Shown here: one piece after another, positions 1 to 8,712 of the stretch
Position numbering within the stretch: position 1 is the stretch's first letter
How the letters are laid out: every line of letters begins with the position of its first letter
DNA from: Lachnospiraceae bacterium
GTDB taxonomy: Bacteria; Bacillota; Clostridia; Lachnospirales; Lachnospiraceae
Direction: 5' to 3'
NCBI GenBank assembly: GCA_017470935.1
Contig: JAFUXG010000047.1
Coordinates: forward strand, 20,997-84,996
DNA: 64,000 nucleotides
Notes under the pieces: model-generated
Seen by the model: the letters and a program-made list of their open reading frames with translations, nothing else
Told to the model about the DNA's origin: nothing
The model's database searches: none
Translations under genes and position numbers: made by a program

Positions 1-569
1 CACTGCTTAATATACTCCTGATTGAAAAAAACATCCGTACGGCTCACTCCAATAGGAAGCACCTTATCCCTATTCTGCCCCATACTCTCTGCATATATGT
101 CTACAACCTCAGGGCTGCTTACAGCTGTAAAATAGTAGTCATTGTAATATTTCTCAGTAAGCTTGTTAGCACCTCCATAGCCAAACCGCTTAAATGCACC
201 GCAGCCATGCCACACCTGCACCAGCTTAGTCTCCTTACGAATGGGAAGTGCCGCCAACACATTGCTGCTTTCGTCCACAAACACATACTCTGCAGGGGCT
301 AAGCCTTTCAACATATGAAGGCACGCCTTAATGTATTCTTTATAAGAAAAAACAGAATTCCCCAAAAGGGCTGCTTCTACTGTAAAATCCTCCCTTTTGC
401 AAAATTCCTCATAAAGCAATGTAAAATTATCGGTAATCTCCCCATAACGCACTTCTATGAATAAAACACTGTTATTAACAACAGGCTTTCTTGCATGCCA
501 TCTGTATAGCATAGGAAACAAGCCATGAAACAATAGGCTCTTGCCGATATTTTTAAGTATTTTCTTCAC
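1..569 (-). CDS. CDP-glycerol glycerophosphotransferase family protein (partial, C-terminus outside window)
   Basis: The reading frame is open to the window edge, so the C-terminus is missing (about 189 codons present). The translation starts VKKILKNIGKSLLFHG and contains VQVWHGCGAFKRFGYGG, the same HGCGAFKRFGY signature as the complete neighbour upstream, so the two are paralogues in tandem. The family (TagB/TagF-like, PF04464) transfers polyol-phosphate units from CDP-activated donors when teichoic-acid-like wall polymers are made at the inner face of the membrane. The start is a GTG at 569. It overlaps the TGA stop of the upstream gene in a GTGA arrangement, which implies translational coupling. 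The exact donor and acceptor cannot be told from sequence. Confidence 0.8.
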   Translation of the reverse strand, partial: MKKILKNIGKSLLFHGLFPMLYRWHARKPVVNNSVLFIEVRYGEITDNFTLLYEEFCKREDFTVEAALLGNSVFSYKEYIKACLHMLKGLAPAEYVFVDESSNVLAALPIRKETKLVQVWHGCGAFKRFGYGGANKLTEKYYNDYYFTAVSSPEVVDIYAESMGQNRDKVLPIGVSRTDVFFNQEYIKQ

Positions 570-1717
570 GACCTGTACCTCTTTGTACTCATAATATCAA
601 TAAGTCTTTTAGTAGCATTGCCGTCACAGCCACCCATGTATTCCTCATAAAACCTTTGCATTTCATTAATGTCAAACATATCCTCGGCATTACATATCCC
701 CTCAAACAGCTCATCCTCGGTTTTAACAAGCTCGCCCGGAAGCTCATGATAATTAAGATAAAAGCCACGCATATCAGAGTATTCATCTAAGTCCGGTGCA
801 AATAACAAAACCGGTCTTTGAAATATTGAATAATTAAAGATTATAGACGAATAATCAGTAACAAGGATATCCGTCACCGGTAATAACCGCTCTGTCGGGA
901 GCTCTATTGTAGATTTCTTCCCCTTCGCCTCCATATGTGGATGATACTTAATTATTACATACCATTCATCGCTTAATCTATTAGCAGCATTTTTAAATAT
1001 TTCCTCACCACAGATAACAGGTGAAGCTGCCATTCCACGAAATGTAGGAGCCCACAGCAGTATCTTCTTCCCCCTCGCCTCCGGACAAATCCGGTAAAAA
1101 TCCCCCTTACATTTCTCCTTATATTCCTTGTCATAATATTGGTCTGTAGCGCTTACTCCTATGGGAATACACACTCCCTTATGAAGCTTCATTGCGCTTG
1201 TAAATGGCTCCACGCTCTTATCTCCGCTTACAGGAACAATATCATAATTCTTAAAAACATTACCCACATAATCCTCAGGAATATCATCTGCTGTATCATA
1301 ACCGAATCGCTTAAATGCGCCGCACCCATGCCACAGCTGGATCACAAAGGTTCCCTTCCTCTTATTGCAGGAAGCCACCGGAAGGAAATTGTCACTTATG
1401 ACAACATAGTTTGCCCTGGCATAGATTTTCATGAATCCAAGCATTTTACAAAGTGCGCTGATATAGCTCATTGCCTGGAAATCATGATACCACTCTGCGA
1501 TCTCATAGAAAGCCTTCCCCTCAGCGTCTTTTCCAGACTGGTCATTGTTAAGGCCTTCAAACAATCTGTTCATTCTTTCAGGCCTTGCCACACTGTGTCC
1601 ATCTGCAAACACCACAAGGCCGGTCCTTATCCTTTGTATGCAGAACAAACGATAGAAGGCAGGCAATATGAAATTCTGGACTATCATTTTTAAATATTGA
1701 CGCAATTTCTTTTTCAT
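566..1717 (-). CDS. CDP-glycerol:poly(glycerophosphate) glycerophosphotransferase family protein
   Basis: This 383-residue protein has a basic, hydrophobic N-terminus typical of peripheral membrane enzymes. It carries the family motifs VIQLWHGCGAFKRFGYD near residue 130, a LLWAPTFRG segment near residue 215 and, in the C-terminal half, VTDYSSIIFNYSIF, the conserved TDYSS box of TagF-type transferases. It probably adds glycerol-phosphate or a related polyol-phosphate to a lipid-linked wall polymer. It is shorter than full TagF (about 700 residues) and lacks a second glycosyltransferase domain. The gene lies 58 bp downstream of glmM in the same direction and overlaps the next paralogue by 4 bp, so an envelope operon is likely. 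The substrate is uncertain. Confidence 0.85.
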   Translation of the reverse strand: MKKKLRQYLKMIVQNFILPAFYRLFCIQRIRTGLVVFADGHSVARPERMNRLFEGLNNDQSGKDAEGKAFYEIAEWYHDFQAMSYISALCKMLGFMKIYARANYVVISDNFLPVASCNKRKGTFVIQLWHGCGAFKRFGYDTADDIPEDYVGNVFKNYDIVPVSGDKSVEPFTSAMKLHKGVCIPIGVSATDQYYDKEYKEKCKGDFYRICPEARGKKILLWAPTFRGMAASPVICGEEIFKNAANRLSDEWYVIIKYHPHMEAKGKKSTIELPTERLLPVTDILVTDYSSIIFNYSIFQRPVLLFAPDLDEYSDMRGFYLNYHELPGELVKTEDELFEGICNAEDMFDINEMQRFYEEYMGGCDGNATKRLIDIMSTKRYRS

Positions 1718-1775
1718 ATCATACCGGTCCGTATAAAATCCTGTTAATAGTTATACCAAGCCTTATGTACATCAA

Positions 1776-3128
1776 TTACGCCTCATGTCCCTTATCCTTA
1801 ATAACCTTCACAACCTCGTCAACAAACTGCCTGCAGAGCTCATCTGATGCAGCCTCTACCATAACTCTTATAACCGGCTCAGTACCGCTCTCACGGAGAA
1901 GTATTCTTCCATCATCCCCAAGAGCCTCCTCAACCCTCTTAACAGCTGCCTTAACATCCTCGTCATCTCTTGCTTCAGGCTTACTCTTAACTCTCACATT
2001 CTCCAGTAACTGCGGATATATCTTCAAATCTCTAAAGAGCTCTGAAGCAGCAACCTTCTTTTCAAGAATGACCTCCATAAGCTTAATTGAAGTAAGAACA
2101 CCGTCACCTGTGGTGGCGTATTTGCTGAAAATAATGTGCCCACTCTGCTCACCGCCTAAGGAATGGCCATTTTCCATCATGTTCTCAAAAACATATTTAT
2201 CACCAACTGCGGTCTGTTCATAGGATATCTTCTTCTTATCAAGTGCTTTATATAATCCCAGATTGGACATTACAGTGGTAACAACTGTATTGTTGTTAAG
2301 CTCCCCTCGCTCTGACAGGTAACATCCGCAGGCATATAGTATCTTATCACCATCAATGATCTCACCCTTCTCATCAACTGCAAGACACCTGTCTGCGTCT
2401 CCATCATAAGCAAAACCAATGTCAAGCTGCTTATCCTTTACAAGCTTTATAAGCTGCTCAATATGTGTAGAACCACAATTCTCATTGATATTAACTCCAT
2501 CAGGATCATTATTGATAACATACGTCTTTGCTCCAAGAGCCTCAAACACTGCCTTTGCAACTGTAGAGGATGCGCCGTTTGCACAGTCAAGGCCAATTCT
2601 CTTATGTTTATATGATCGTGTTGCAAGTGTCATAAGATATCCTATGTATCTGTTTCTTCCCATTGCATAATCAACAGTTCTTCCAATACGTTCTCTCTTT
2701 GCAAAGGGAATCTCAGGAATCTCACCATCAATATATGCCTCGATCTCTTCCTCCACAAAGGCCTCTACCTTAGAGCCGTTACCATTAATAATCTTAATTC
2801 CGTTATCATAATAGGGATTATGGCTTGCGGATATCATAATTCCACAGTCAAATTCATCAAGCCTGACAATATAAGAAACACTGGGTGTTGGCGTTACATG
2901 CATAAGATACACATCTGCCCCGCTGGCTGTAAGTCCAGCCACCAATGAATACTCAAACATATATGAGGAACGTCTTGTATCCTTACCGATTACAATACTA
3001 GCCTTCCCATCCTCATGATTCTTTCCATAGTAATATCCAAGATATCTTCCCACCTTATAGGCGTGCTCTACAGTAAGATCAACATTTGCTTCTCCCCTAA
3101 AACCATCTGTTCCAAAATATTTACCCAT
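1776..3128 (-). CDS. glmM: phosphoglucosamine mutase
   Basis: GlmM converts glucosamine-6-phosphate to glucosamine-1-phosphate, the committed step towards UDP-GlcNAc for peptidoglycan. The 450-residue length is normal. The catalytic phosphoserine loop ISASHNP places the active serine at residue 102, the same number as in the E. coli enzyme. The metal-binding loop reads DGDADR, the sugar-binding loop GGEQSGH and the phosphate-binding loop RESGTEPVIRV. The N-terminal GTDGFRG is also diagnostic. GAGGG upstream of the ATG at 3128 supports the start. It follows the lipid kinase gene by 92 bp and precedes two wall-polymer transferase genes, a coherent envelope cluster. Confidence 0.97.
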   Translation of the reverse strand: MGKYFGTDGFRGEANVDLTVEHAYKVGRYLGYYYGKNHEDGKASIVIGKDTRRSSYMFEYSLVAGLTASGADVYLMHVTPTPSVSYIVRLDEFDCGIMISASHNPYYDNGIKIINGNGSKVEAFVEEEIEAYIDGEIPEIPFAKRERIGRTVDYAMGRNRYIGYLMTLATRSYKHKRIGLDCANGASSTVAKAVFEALGAKTYVINNDPDGVNINENCGSTHIEQLIKLVKDKQLDIGFAYDGDADRCLAVDEKGEIIDGDKILYACGCYLSERGELNNNTVVTTVMSNLGLYKALDKKKISYEQTAVGDKYVFENMMENGHSLGGEQSGHIIFSKYATTGDGVLTSIKLMEVILEKKVAASELFRDLKIYPQLLENVRVKSKPEARDDEDVKAAVKRVEEALGDDGRILLRESGTEPVIRVMVEAASDELCRQFVDEVVKVIKDKGHEA

Positions 3129-3154
3129 TGTTTTCCCTCACTAAACCTTTTTTA

Positions 3155-3229
3155 TTTGCTCATTTCTTTGATATCGACTGACGTCTCCATCTTTTCACAC
3201 TCAAAAGTGTTGGTTTTTGCTCATTTCTT
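3155..3229. repeat. 14-bp direct repeat flanking a small hairpin, spanning the lipid kinase stop codon
   Basis: TTTGCTCATTTCTT occurs at 3155-3168 and again at 3216-3229. The second copy contains the stop codon of the lipid kinase gene. Between them lie a 5-bp hairpin (ACACT/AGTGT, 3197-3210) and the 13-mer CTGACGTCTCCAT (3178-3190), which recurs at 6919-6931 in the queuosine leader. Confidence 0.7.
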
Positions 3230-4105
3230 AATGACATTAACTGCGTGCTGCATATTAACTATCTCAGAATATGTTACACTTCCGCCAAATTCCCCATCAA
3301 GAGTCCACATAACAGCTTCCGGGCTGTCGATAACAACACGCTTTGCCTTAAACTGATACATGAATTCCGGATTATACTCACCCATAAAATACGAAGTTAC
3401 CGTAGCCTGAAAATCAAGGGGATTAGTTGGAAACTTAAGGAACAATGCCTCAAACAGGCCATCATCAAACTTTGCAAGCTTTGCATTAGGACTTGTAAAT
3501 CCACCTACTGTAAGCGAGTTAGTAACCATACCAAGAATGAAATCATCCTCTATAACATTGCCGTCATGTTCAATCCTCATATGATGCGGTGTAAGATTCG
3601 GCACACTCTTGATCCCTTCTAATACATATGCCATATGTCCCAGATAATTCTTGTATTCCTGGGGAGTTGTATACGTCACCTCTGTAAATGCACCAAATGC
3701 AGCCACATACACAAAGCTGTCGCCATTAAAGGAACCGATGTCTATGGGCTTAGGCTCATACTTAACAATTCTCTTTGCAGCCCTTATATGATCCTTTGGA
3801 ATTCCCAGGCTTCTTGCAAAATCATTAGTTGTACCACATGGTATATATCCAATAGCCGTATCACAGCCACACTCAATACATCCTGATACAACCTCATCAA
3901 GAGTACCGTCACCGCCGGCGCAAACGATCACATCATTAACCCAGCCCTCTTCGCTAACTATACGTCTGGCATCTCCCTTAGACTGGGTTGGATATACCTT
4001 AACATCATATCCTCCCTTAACAAAAATATCCACAATATCGAAAAGCTTACTTTTTATATGCTTTCTTCCTGCCGAAGGATTAAGGATAAACAACATATTC
4101 TTCAT
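3221..4105 (-). CDS. diacylglycerol/lipid kinase family protein (DgkB/YegS-like)
   Basis: This is a 294-residue soluble lipid kinase of the DAGK catalytic family (PF00781). The N-terminus has the nucleotide-binding start FILNPSAGR. The catalytic glycine loop GGDGTLDEVVSG lies at residues 64-75 and PCGTTNDFARSLGIP follows near residue 90. C-terminal VMWTLDGEFGG is also typical. It most likely phosphorylates diacylglycerol released by lipoteichoic-acid-type synthesis, returning it to phospholipid metabolism, which suits the wall-polymer genes downstream. An alternative lipid or sphingoid substrate cannot be excluded. A canonical promoter lies 48 bp upstream. Confidence 0.9.
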   Translation of the reverse strand: MKNMLFILNPSAGRKHIKSKLFDIVDIFVKGGYDVKVYPTQSKGDARRIVSEEGWVNDVIVCAGGDGTLDEVVSGCIECGCDTAIGYIPCGTTNDFARSLGIPKDHIRAAKRIVKYEPKPIDIGSFNGDSFVYVAAFGAFTEVTYTTPQEYKNYLGHMAYVLEGIKSVPNLTPHHMRIEHDGNVIEDDFILGMVTNSLTVGGFTSPNAKLAKFDDGLFEALFLKFPTNPLDFQATVTSYFMGEYNPEFMYQFKAKRVVIDSPEAVMWTLDGEFGGSVTYSEIVNMQHAVNVIKK

Positions 4106-4152
4106 CTTAGGCCAATTATCCTCCTGAATTATAAGAATAACACAATCGTTTT

Positions 4153-4181
4153 ATTATACCCATTTTCTGCCTATATTGCAA
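4153..4181 (-). promoter_or_regulatory. sigma-70 promoter for the lipid kinase-glmM operon
   Basis: On the minus strand the -35 box TTGCAA (4181-4176) is followed by a 17-nt spacer and a perfect -10 box TATAAT (4158-4153). It lies 48-76 nt upstream of the lipid kinase start. Confidence 0.7.
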
Positions 4182-4189
4182 GTACTTAG

Positions 4190-4233
4190 CATTCATTTAT
4201 GGTGCTCATTAACATTCATTTATAGTACTCATT
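4190..4233. repeat. two-copy tandem repeat, 23-bp period
   Basis: CATTCATTTATGGTGCTCATT (4190-4210) is followed by a copy at 4213-4233 with two substitutions. It sits directly upstream of the lipid kinase promoter and could be an upstream element or regulator site. No function is assigned. Confidence 0.6.
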
Positions 4234-4268
4234 TATATTACATGCAGTCATTAAGACCTTTATATTAT

Positions 4269-4946
4269 TTATGAATTTTTATATTTCTTCAAAAACTTCT
4301 CATATCCCTCTTTTCTAAGCTTACAGCTGGGGCAGTTACCGCAGCCCTCGCCCTTTATCCCATTATAACAGGTGAGGGTCTTATGACGCACCATATCAAG
4401 GCCTCCCAGATCATCCGCCAGCTTCCATGTATCCGCTTTATCGATCCACATAAGAGGTGTTTCAACACAGAATGTATGATCCATAGCAAGATTAAGAGTT
4501 GTGTTAAGCGACTTAATAAACACATCCCGGCAGTCAGGATACCCGGAAAAATCACTCTGAGAAACCCCTGTAATAATATCCGTTATTCCCCTCTGCTTTG
4601 CAAACACCGCTGCAAAGGTAAGAAACAGCATATTTCTCCCATCTACAACACTGTTGGGAACATCATCCGCCGGAGCCTCCTCCTGCACCTTAATATCAGA
4701 TCGTGTAAGGGAATTGGGGGCTAACTGGTTAAGGAGTGACATATCCATTACATGCCATTCCACATTTAATTCATCAGTAATCTCCTTCGCACAATCAAGC
4801 TCTGCCTTATGCCTTTGTCCGTAATCAAAGGAAACAGCCACCACCTCTTTATATTTTTTCAAAGCCCACAAAAGGCAGGTTGTACTGTCCTGCCCTCCGC
4901 TGAAAACCACTACACAAGCTTCTTTGTTTCTCGTATTCATTTTCAT
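4269..4946 (-). CDS. queC: 7-cyano-7-deazaguanine (preQ0) synthase
   Basis: QueC converts 7-carboxy-7-deazaguanine to preQ0 using ATP and ammonia. The 225-residue protein has the PP-loop [17 protein letters not shown] near the N-terminus. The C-terminal zinc site is [19 protein letters not shown], with four cysteines. The start at 4946 is preceded by GGGAGGAG with a 10-nt spacer. It is the last gene of a queD-queE-folE-queC cluster, all minus strand, covering the route from GTP to preQ0. Confidence 0.96.
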   Translation of the reverse strand: MKMNTRNKEACVVVFSGGQDSTTCLLWALKKYKEVVAVSFDYGQRHKAELDCAKEITDELNVEWHVMDMSLLNQLAPNSLTRSDIKVQEEAPADDVPNSVVDGRNMLFLTFAAVFAKQRGITDIITGVSQSDFSGYPDCRDVFIKSLNTTLNLAMDHTFCVETPLMWIDKADTWKLADDLGGLDMVRHKTLTCYNGIKGEGCGNCPSCKLRKEGYEKFLKKYKNS

Positions 4947-5025
4947 TTATATTATACTCCTCCCAGTACTATTCTGTCACAGCCTATTGTATTATTTTAA
5001 AGGTACACAACCCAGGCCATACTTA

Positions 5026-5601
5026 CTATCTGAGCATCATTAACAGTCTGTTCTGCAAATCCATATCCTTTTCAAACTTGCCTCTAAGGGTTGTTGTTAC
5101 AGTTCTGGCTGCAGACTTCCTGATACCTCTTGCAGTCATGCAGCTATGTGTCCCCTCAATATACACGGCCACATCCTCCGAGCCTGTTGCTTTAGTAATA
5201 ACCTCCGCTATGTCCGTTCCTATTCTTTCCTGGAGCTGCAGTCTCTTTGCCACCATATCAGCAATCCTGGCTATCTTGCTGAGTCCGATTACCTTACCCT
5301 TAGGAATATAAGCAACTGTAACCTTCATATCATACATCAATGCCAGATGGTGCTCACAATAGCTGAACACATCAATATCCTTCACTACGACCATATCATG
5401 ATTACCTGTTTCAGGAACGTCAAAGCACTTTGAAAACATGGCAGCTATCTCATCATTGGTGTAGTTCATTCCCTCAAACACCTCAGCATACATTCTAGCC
5501 ACCCTGTCGGGAGTCTCCTTGATACCCTCTCGCTCCGGGTCATCTCCCAATGCTTCAATTATTCCTCTTACATGCCTTTTAATTGCCTCTTGATCTATCA
5601 T
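5026..5601 (-). CDS. folE: GTP cyclohydrolase I
   Basis: FolE opens GTP to 7,8-dihydroneopterin triphosphate, the shared precursor of folate and queuosine. Family motifs are [11 protein letters not shown] (zinc and active-site residues), [21 protein letters not shown] and [15 protein letters not shown] place the start at 5601 ([10 protein letters not shown], 191 residues) because AAAGGGGTG sits at the correct distance. A start 30 nt further upstream would add ten residues unlike the family and overlap queE. Only two bases separate this start from the queE stop, so the genes are coupled. Its position inside the que operon suggests a dedicated GTP cyclohydrolase for deazaguanine synthesis, though it may also serve folate. 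Confidence 0.96.
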   Translation of the reverse strand: MIDQEAIKRHVRGIIEALGDDPEREGIKETPDRVARMYAEVFEGMNYTNDEIAAMFSKCFDVPETGNHDMVVVKDIDVFSYCEHHLALMYDMKVTVAYIPKGKVIGLSKIARIADMVAKRLQLQERIGTDIAEVITKATGSEDVAVYIEGTHSCMTARGIRKSAARTVTTTLRGKFEKDMDLQNRLLMMLR

Positions 5602-5603
5602 TT

Positions 5604-6320
5604 TTACACACCCCTTTGCGTTGGATTCCATATATATTTATGCATTTGCAGCTGAACATTGACACCGTTCATTCTTTGTGCAATAAGATACTCAACAATT
5701 TCCGACGGCTCAATCCTGCCAAAACAAGGACTTATGTAAACACCGCATTTCTTATCTATAAGCTTATACCTATCTATAACATACCTTGTTTTTTCCAGAT
5801 CTTCAATGCTTCCCACAACAAATTTCACAGTATCACATTCCCTGGCATTCTCATAATTGCCAAGACACATATGCTCCTCCATGCCGCTGGCACCGGTCTT
5901 ATAGTCAAGGGTAAATGATACATTATCAGATATAAAAGCCTCCTCCTGCGGGAAAAATGCTCTTATATCAATGCTTCCATTTGTTTCAATCTCAACCTTA
6001 AGCCTTCTCTTTGCCCTGAGTTCCTCTAACAGTTCCCTGATTCCCGGCTGGAGCAGGGGCTCACCTCCTGTAATGGTGATATTATCAACATCTGCCTCAT
6101 CTATCATATCAAGCAGAAGATCACAAGGAATACTCTCATATTCAACATCTTCTTCATTAGCCCATTTTGTGTCACAGTATTCACAGTTCAGATTACAGCC
6201 TGCAAACCGTATGAACATCGCCAGCTGTCCGGCATGCCTGCCCTCACCATTGATACTGATAAAATGCTCTGCTACAGGAAAAATTATCTCCCTATCAGCC
6301 CTATCATACTTATTATCCAT
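5604..6320 (-). CDS. queE: 7-carboxy-7-deazaguanine synthase, radical SAM
   Basis: QueE is a radical SAM enzyme that contracts the ring of 6-carboxytetrahydropterin to 7-carboxy-7-deazaguanine. The 238-residue protein shows [17 protein letters not shown] with the C-x3-C-x2-C cluster ligands, the substrate-loop [11 protein letters not shown] before it, and [13 protein letters not shown], the GGE SAM-binding motif. Neighbours queD (65 bp upstream) and folE (2 bp downstream) give the whole pathway. The 3' end abuts the folE ribosome binding site. Confidence 0.95.
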   Translation of the reverse strand: MDNKYDRADREIIFPVAEHFISINGEGRHAGQLAMFIRFAGCNLNCEYCDTKWANEEDVEYESIPCDLLLDMIDEADVDNITITGGEPLLQPGIRELLEELRAKRRLKVEIETNGSIDIRAFFPQEEAFISDNVSFTLDYKTGASGMEEHMCLGNYENARECDTVKFVVGSIEDLEKTRYVIDRYKLIDKKCGVYISPCFGRIEPSEIVEYLIAQRMNGVNVQLQMHKYIWNPTQRGV

Positions 6321-6385
6321 ATTAACCTCACATATTATATGCTATATTGGGGCAAAGGAATGCACTTAAGCCTTGCTATTTACCT

Positions 6386-6805
6386 TCACCTGCTGTAGCC
6401 CGCACAATTGTTGGGAGTTTCAAATACCTTTGCCAGTATCACCTGATATCCCTTATCCTCAATCTCCCCATAGAAATATTCAGCCATGTTTTCTGCAGTA
6501 GGACGAAAGTCCATCTCCACAATGCGGAAGCCCTCTTCATTAAGCGCCTCTAATGTCTTGTCCCTAAGGCTTCCATGCTCAATTATAAGGCAGTGGTCAA
6601 GATTGTCACAAAGCTCATTAAGGTCATCCTTTAAGGTCTTAAAGTCAACCACCATTCCTCTAGTCTGGGAATCAGCAGATAACCTCTCTGATGCAACTGT
6701 TATCTCCACCCTCCACCTGTGCCCATGAAGGTTGCTGCATTTACCCTCATAGCCCTTCAAAAAGTGAGCGCTGTCAAAGCTTGCGCTTGTCTGCAATGTA
6801 TACAT
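6386..6805 (-). CDS. queD: 6-carboxy-5,6,7,8-tetrahydropterin synthase
   Basis: QueD makes 6-carboxytetrahydropterin from dihydroneopterin triphosphate in the preQ0 pathway. The 139-residue protein has the zinc-binding FDSAHFL and CSNLHGHRWRVEI (HxH) and the late DHCLIIEHG segment. Two ATG codons are possible, at 6811 and 6805. I prefer 6805 because GGAG is then about 8 nt away, whereas it is only 2 nt from the upstream ATG. It is the first gene of the operon and lies about 210 nt below the preQ1 riboswitch candidate. Confidence 0.93.
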   Translation of the reverse strand: MYTLQTSASFDSAHFLKGYEGKCSNLHGHRWRVEITVASERLSADSQTRGMVVDFKTLKDDLNELCDNLDHCLIIEHGSLRDKTLEALNEEGFRIVEMDFRPTAENMAEYFYGEIEDKGYQVILAKVFETPNNCAGYSR

Positions 6806-6831
6806 ATTCATCTCTCCATCTGATATTTATT

Positions 6832-6861
6832 CATAAGCATCTTCGATGCTTATGTTTTTTT
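6832..6861 (+). terminator. perfect hairpin with T-run, oriented plus, in the queD leader
   Basis: CATAAGCATC, TTC, GATGCTTATG (6832-6854) forms a 10-bp stem with a 3-nt loop, followed by seven T at 6855-6861. This is a textbook intrinsic terminator for a plus-strand transcript, but no plus-strand gene ends here. Read on the minus strand the same hairpin lies 27 nt before queD and is preceded by an A-run, so it could instead be a 5' UTR structure. Confidence 0.6.
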
Positions 6862-6899
6862 CGCGTTATGTCACCTTGTGCAAGCACAGGCGCCGCAAC

Positions 6900-6931
6900 G
6901 CTCATTTTTTCATGTCGCCTGACGTCTCCAT
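6900..6931. repeat. second copy of a short dispersed intergenic repeat
   Basis: The 32-bp segment matches 3158-3190 at about 28 of 33 positions, including the 13-mer CTGACGTCTCCAT and an upstream GCTCATTT at the same spacing. On the minus strand both copies begin ATGGAGACGTCAG and could open tiny reading frames (METSGDMKK here, METSVDIKEMSK at 3190). Whether either is translated is unknown. Confidence 0.5.
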
Positions 6932-7016
6932 GTGGGCATTCACAAAGCATCAGTCTATAATTAATGACCAAAGGGACATCTGTCCAAACCAAAGTATGAA
7001 CACAACGTCCCTAAAG

Positions 7017-7060
7017 CCCTGGTTTTGTTTATAGACAGGATGGTGCAAACGAACTGTCTT
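7017..7060 (-). promoter_or_regulatory. preQ1-I riboswitch candidate
   Basis: On the minus strand, P1 is GACAG (7058-7054) paired with CTGTC (7038-7034). The loop is TTCGTTTGCACCATC and the A-rich tail is TATAAACAAAACCAGG. This matches the compact preQ1-I layout: a short stem, a UUC...CACC loop and an A-rich tail that folds back (a GUUU/AAAC pseudoknot is possible). The downstream genes queD-queE-folE-queC make preQ0, which fits feedback control. The aptamer lies about 210 nt from the queD start. The rest of that leader holds an AGGGAC/GTCCCT stem (6973-7012), the repeat at 6900-6931 and the hairpin at 6832. I do not see an obvious terminator after the aptamer, so the expression platform is unresolved. 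Confidence 0.65.
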
Positions 7061-7170
7061 ATTCTTATTATTATTCTATCAAGCCATTTACTCATGATCA
7101 TATCATGAGAAGTACTTCATACATTCTCCTAATCTCGAAAACTCCGTTTTCTAGTTATCTTATCATGGTG

Positions 7171-8658
7171 TTACAATCCAAGGATTCTTCTTACTTCCTT
7201 CTCCATCTCGTTCTTGTCGCAGACTGTGTCATGAAGAACTGCTGCACTTCTTATATCCTCAATCGCCTGGGGAATCTTAACTCCTGACAATTTGTTAAGC
7301 TCGTCCACAAGCTCAAAATCAGACTGGGATGCACAGGCAGGATCAATAGCCTCCATTACACTTCTTGTAAATTTGTATGGACTTGCCGTGGAAGCGATCA
7401 CTGCAGGTGTATCATCTCCTGTGTCCTTTCTATATTTCTCATAAACTGCGGCTGCAACCGCTGTATGGGTATCCATAATATAACCATCTGACTCATATAT
7501 CCTCTTGATGGTTGCCGCTGTCTCACTCTCATTAGCATAATTGCCATAGAACTCAGAAAGCTTTGCCTTCATATCCGATGTTATCTCATATCTTCCAGAT
7601 GTTGTCAATGCATTCATAAGCTCCACATCTTTGTCAGAATCATCTCCTGCTATTCTGTATATCAGTCTCTCTAAGTTGCTTGAGATAAGAATATCCATTG
7701 ATGGCGATGATGTAAGAATAAATTCCCTGTTCTTATCGTATACACCTGTCTCAAAGAAATCATATAGCACCTTATTCTCATTAGATGCACATATAAACTT
7801 AGCGATGGGAAGTCCCATTTCCTTTGCATAATAGGCGGCAAGTATATTACCAAAATTACCGGTAGGAACAACAACATTGATCTTATCTCCCGCCTTAATA
7901 TCTCCCTTCGCCACAAGACGTGTGTAAGCATACACATAATACACCATCTGAGGAACAAGACGCCCGATATTAATTGAATTAGCAGAAGAAAACTGATAGC
8001 CCTTAGCGTCCATCTCTTTAGCCAAGTCCTTGTCATTAAACATATTCTTAACACCAGTCTGAGCGTCATCAAAATTACCGATAATTCCTATAACTGAAGT
8101 ATTAGCTCCCTTTTGAGTAACCATCTGCTTTTCCTGAATAGGACTTACGCCATTCTTAGGATAGAACACAATGATCTTTGTTCCCGGAACATCAGCAAAG
8201 CCTGCAAGAGCAGCCTTTCCAGTGTCTCCTGAGGTTGCAGTAAGAATAACAATCTCATTTGTTACATCATTTTTCTTTGCCGATGTAACCAACAGATATG
8301 GAAGAATAGATAAAGCCATATCCTTAAATGCTATTGTAGATCCGTGAAACAGCTCAAGATAATTACCTCCTGCCTTCTTAACAAGCGGTGCAATCTCTGC
8401 TGTATCAAACTTTTTATCATATGCGCTGTTAATACAATGCTTAAGCTCCTCCTCTGTAAAATCTGTAAGCATTCTGCTCATCACCTCATAAGCCACCTGC
8501 TGATAATTCATTTGAGAAAGCTCATTAAGGTCTACGTCAAGTGACGGAATATTGTCAGGTACATAAAGACCTCCATTATCTGAAAGACCTTTAAGTATGG
8601 CCTTTGAAGCCGTTATCATGTCATTACTGTTTCTTGTGCTCTTATACATCACTGCCAT
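7171..8658 (-). CDS. thrC: threonine synthase
   Basis: ThrC is a PLP enzyme that converts O-phosphohomoserine to threonine. The long form (495 residues here) is typical of Clostridia. FHGSTIAFKDMALS gives the PLP lysine at residue 112, and ATSGDTGKAALAGF and VPTGNFGNILAAYYAK are conserved phosphate-binding loops. The start at 8658 (MAVMYKSTRN) follows AGAGGAC at the correct spacing. An upstream in-frame ATG at 8694 would add twelve residues not expected in the family. It is 54 bp below the 3D-domain gene. Confidence 0.96.
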   Translation of the reverse strand: MAVMYKSTRNSNDMITASKAILKGLSDNGGLYVPDNIPSLDVDLNELSQMNYQQVAYEVMSRMLTDFTEEELKHCINSAYDKKFDTAEIAPLVKKAGGNYLELFHGSTIAFKDMALSILPYLLVTSAKKNDVTNEIVILTATSGDTGKAALAGFADVPGTKIIVFYPKNGVSPIQEKQMVTQKGANTSVIGIIGNFDDAQTGVKNMFNDKDLAKEMDAKGYQFSSANSINIGRLVPQMVYYVYAYTRLVAKGDIKAGDKINVVVPTGNFGNILAAYYAKEMGLPIAKFICASNENKVLYDFFETGVYDKNREFILTSSPSMDILISSNLERLIYRIAGDDSDKDVELMNALTTSGRYEITSDMKAKLSEFYGNYANESETAATIKRIYESDGYIMDTHTAVAAAVYEKYRKDTGDDTPAVIASTASPYKFTRSVMEAIDPACASQSDFELVDELNKLSGVKIPQAIEDIRSAAVLHDTVCDKNEMEKEVRRILGL

Positions 8659-8712
8659 TAATATGTCCTCTTTTCTTAGTATGATATTATCCAATAAATA
8701 ATTATGCCCACA

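Noticed and set aside
1139-1693. A 184-codon plus-strand frame antisense to the glycerophosphotransferase gene
   Set aside because: It has no ribosome site or domain signature and lies wholly inside a well-supported gene with clear family motifs.
3178-3190. CTGACGTCTCCAT as a regulator operator shared by glmM and queD
   Set aside because: It is not palindromic and sits in intergenic and leader DNA well below the promoters, so a repeat element is the simpler reading.
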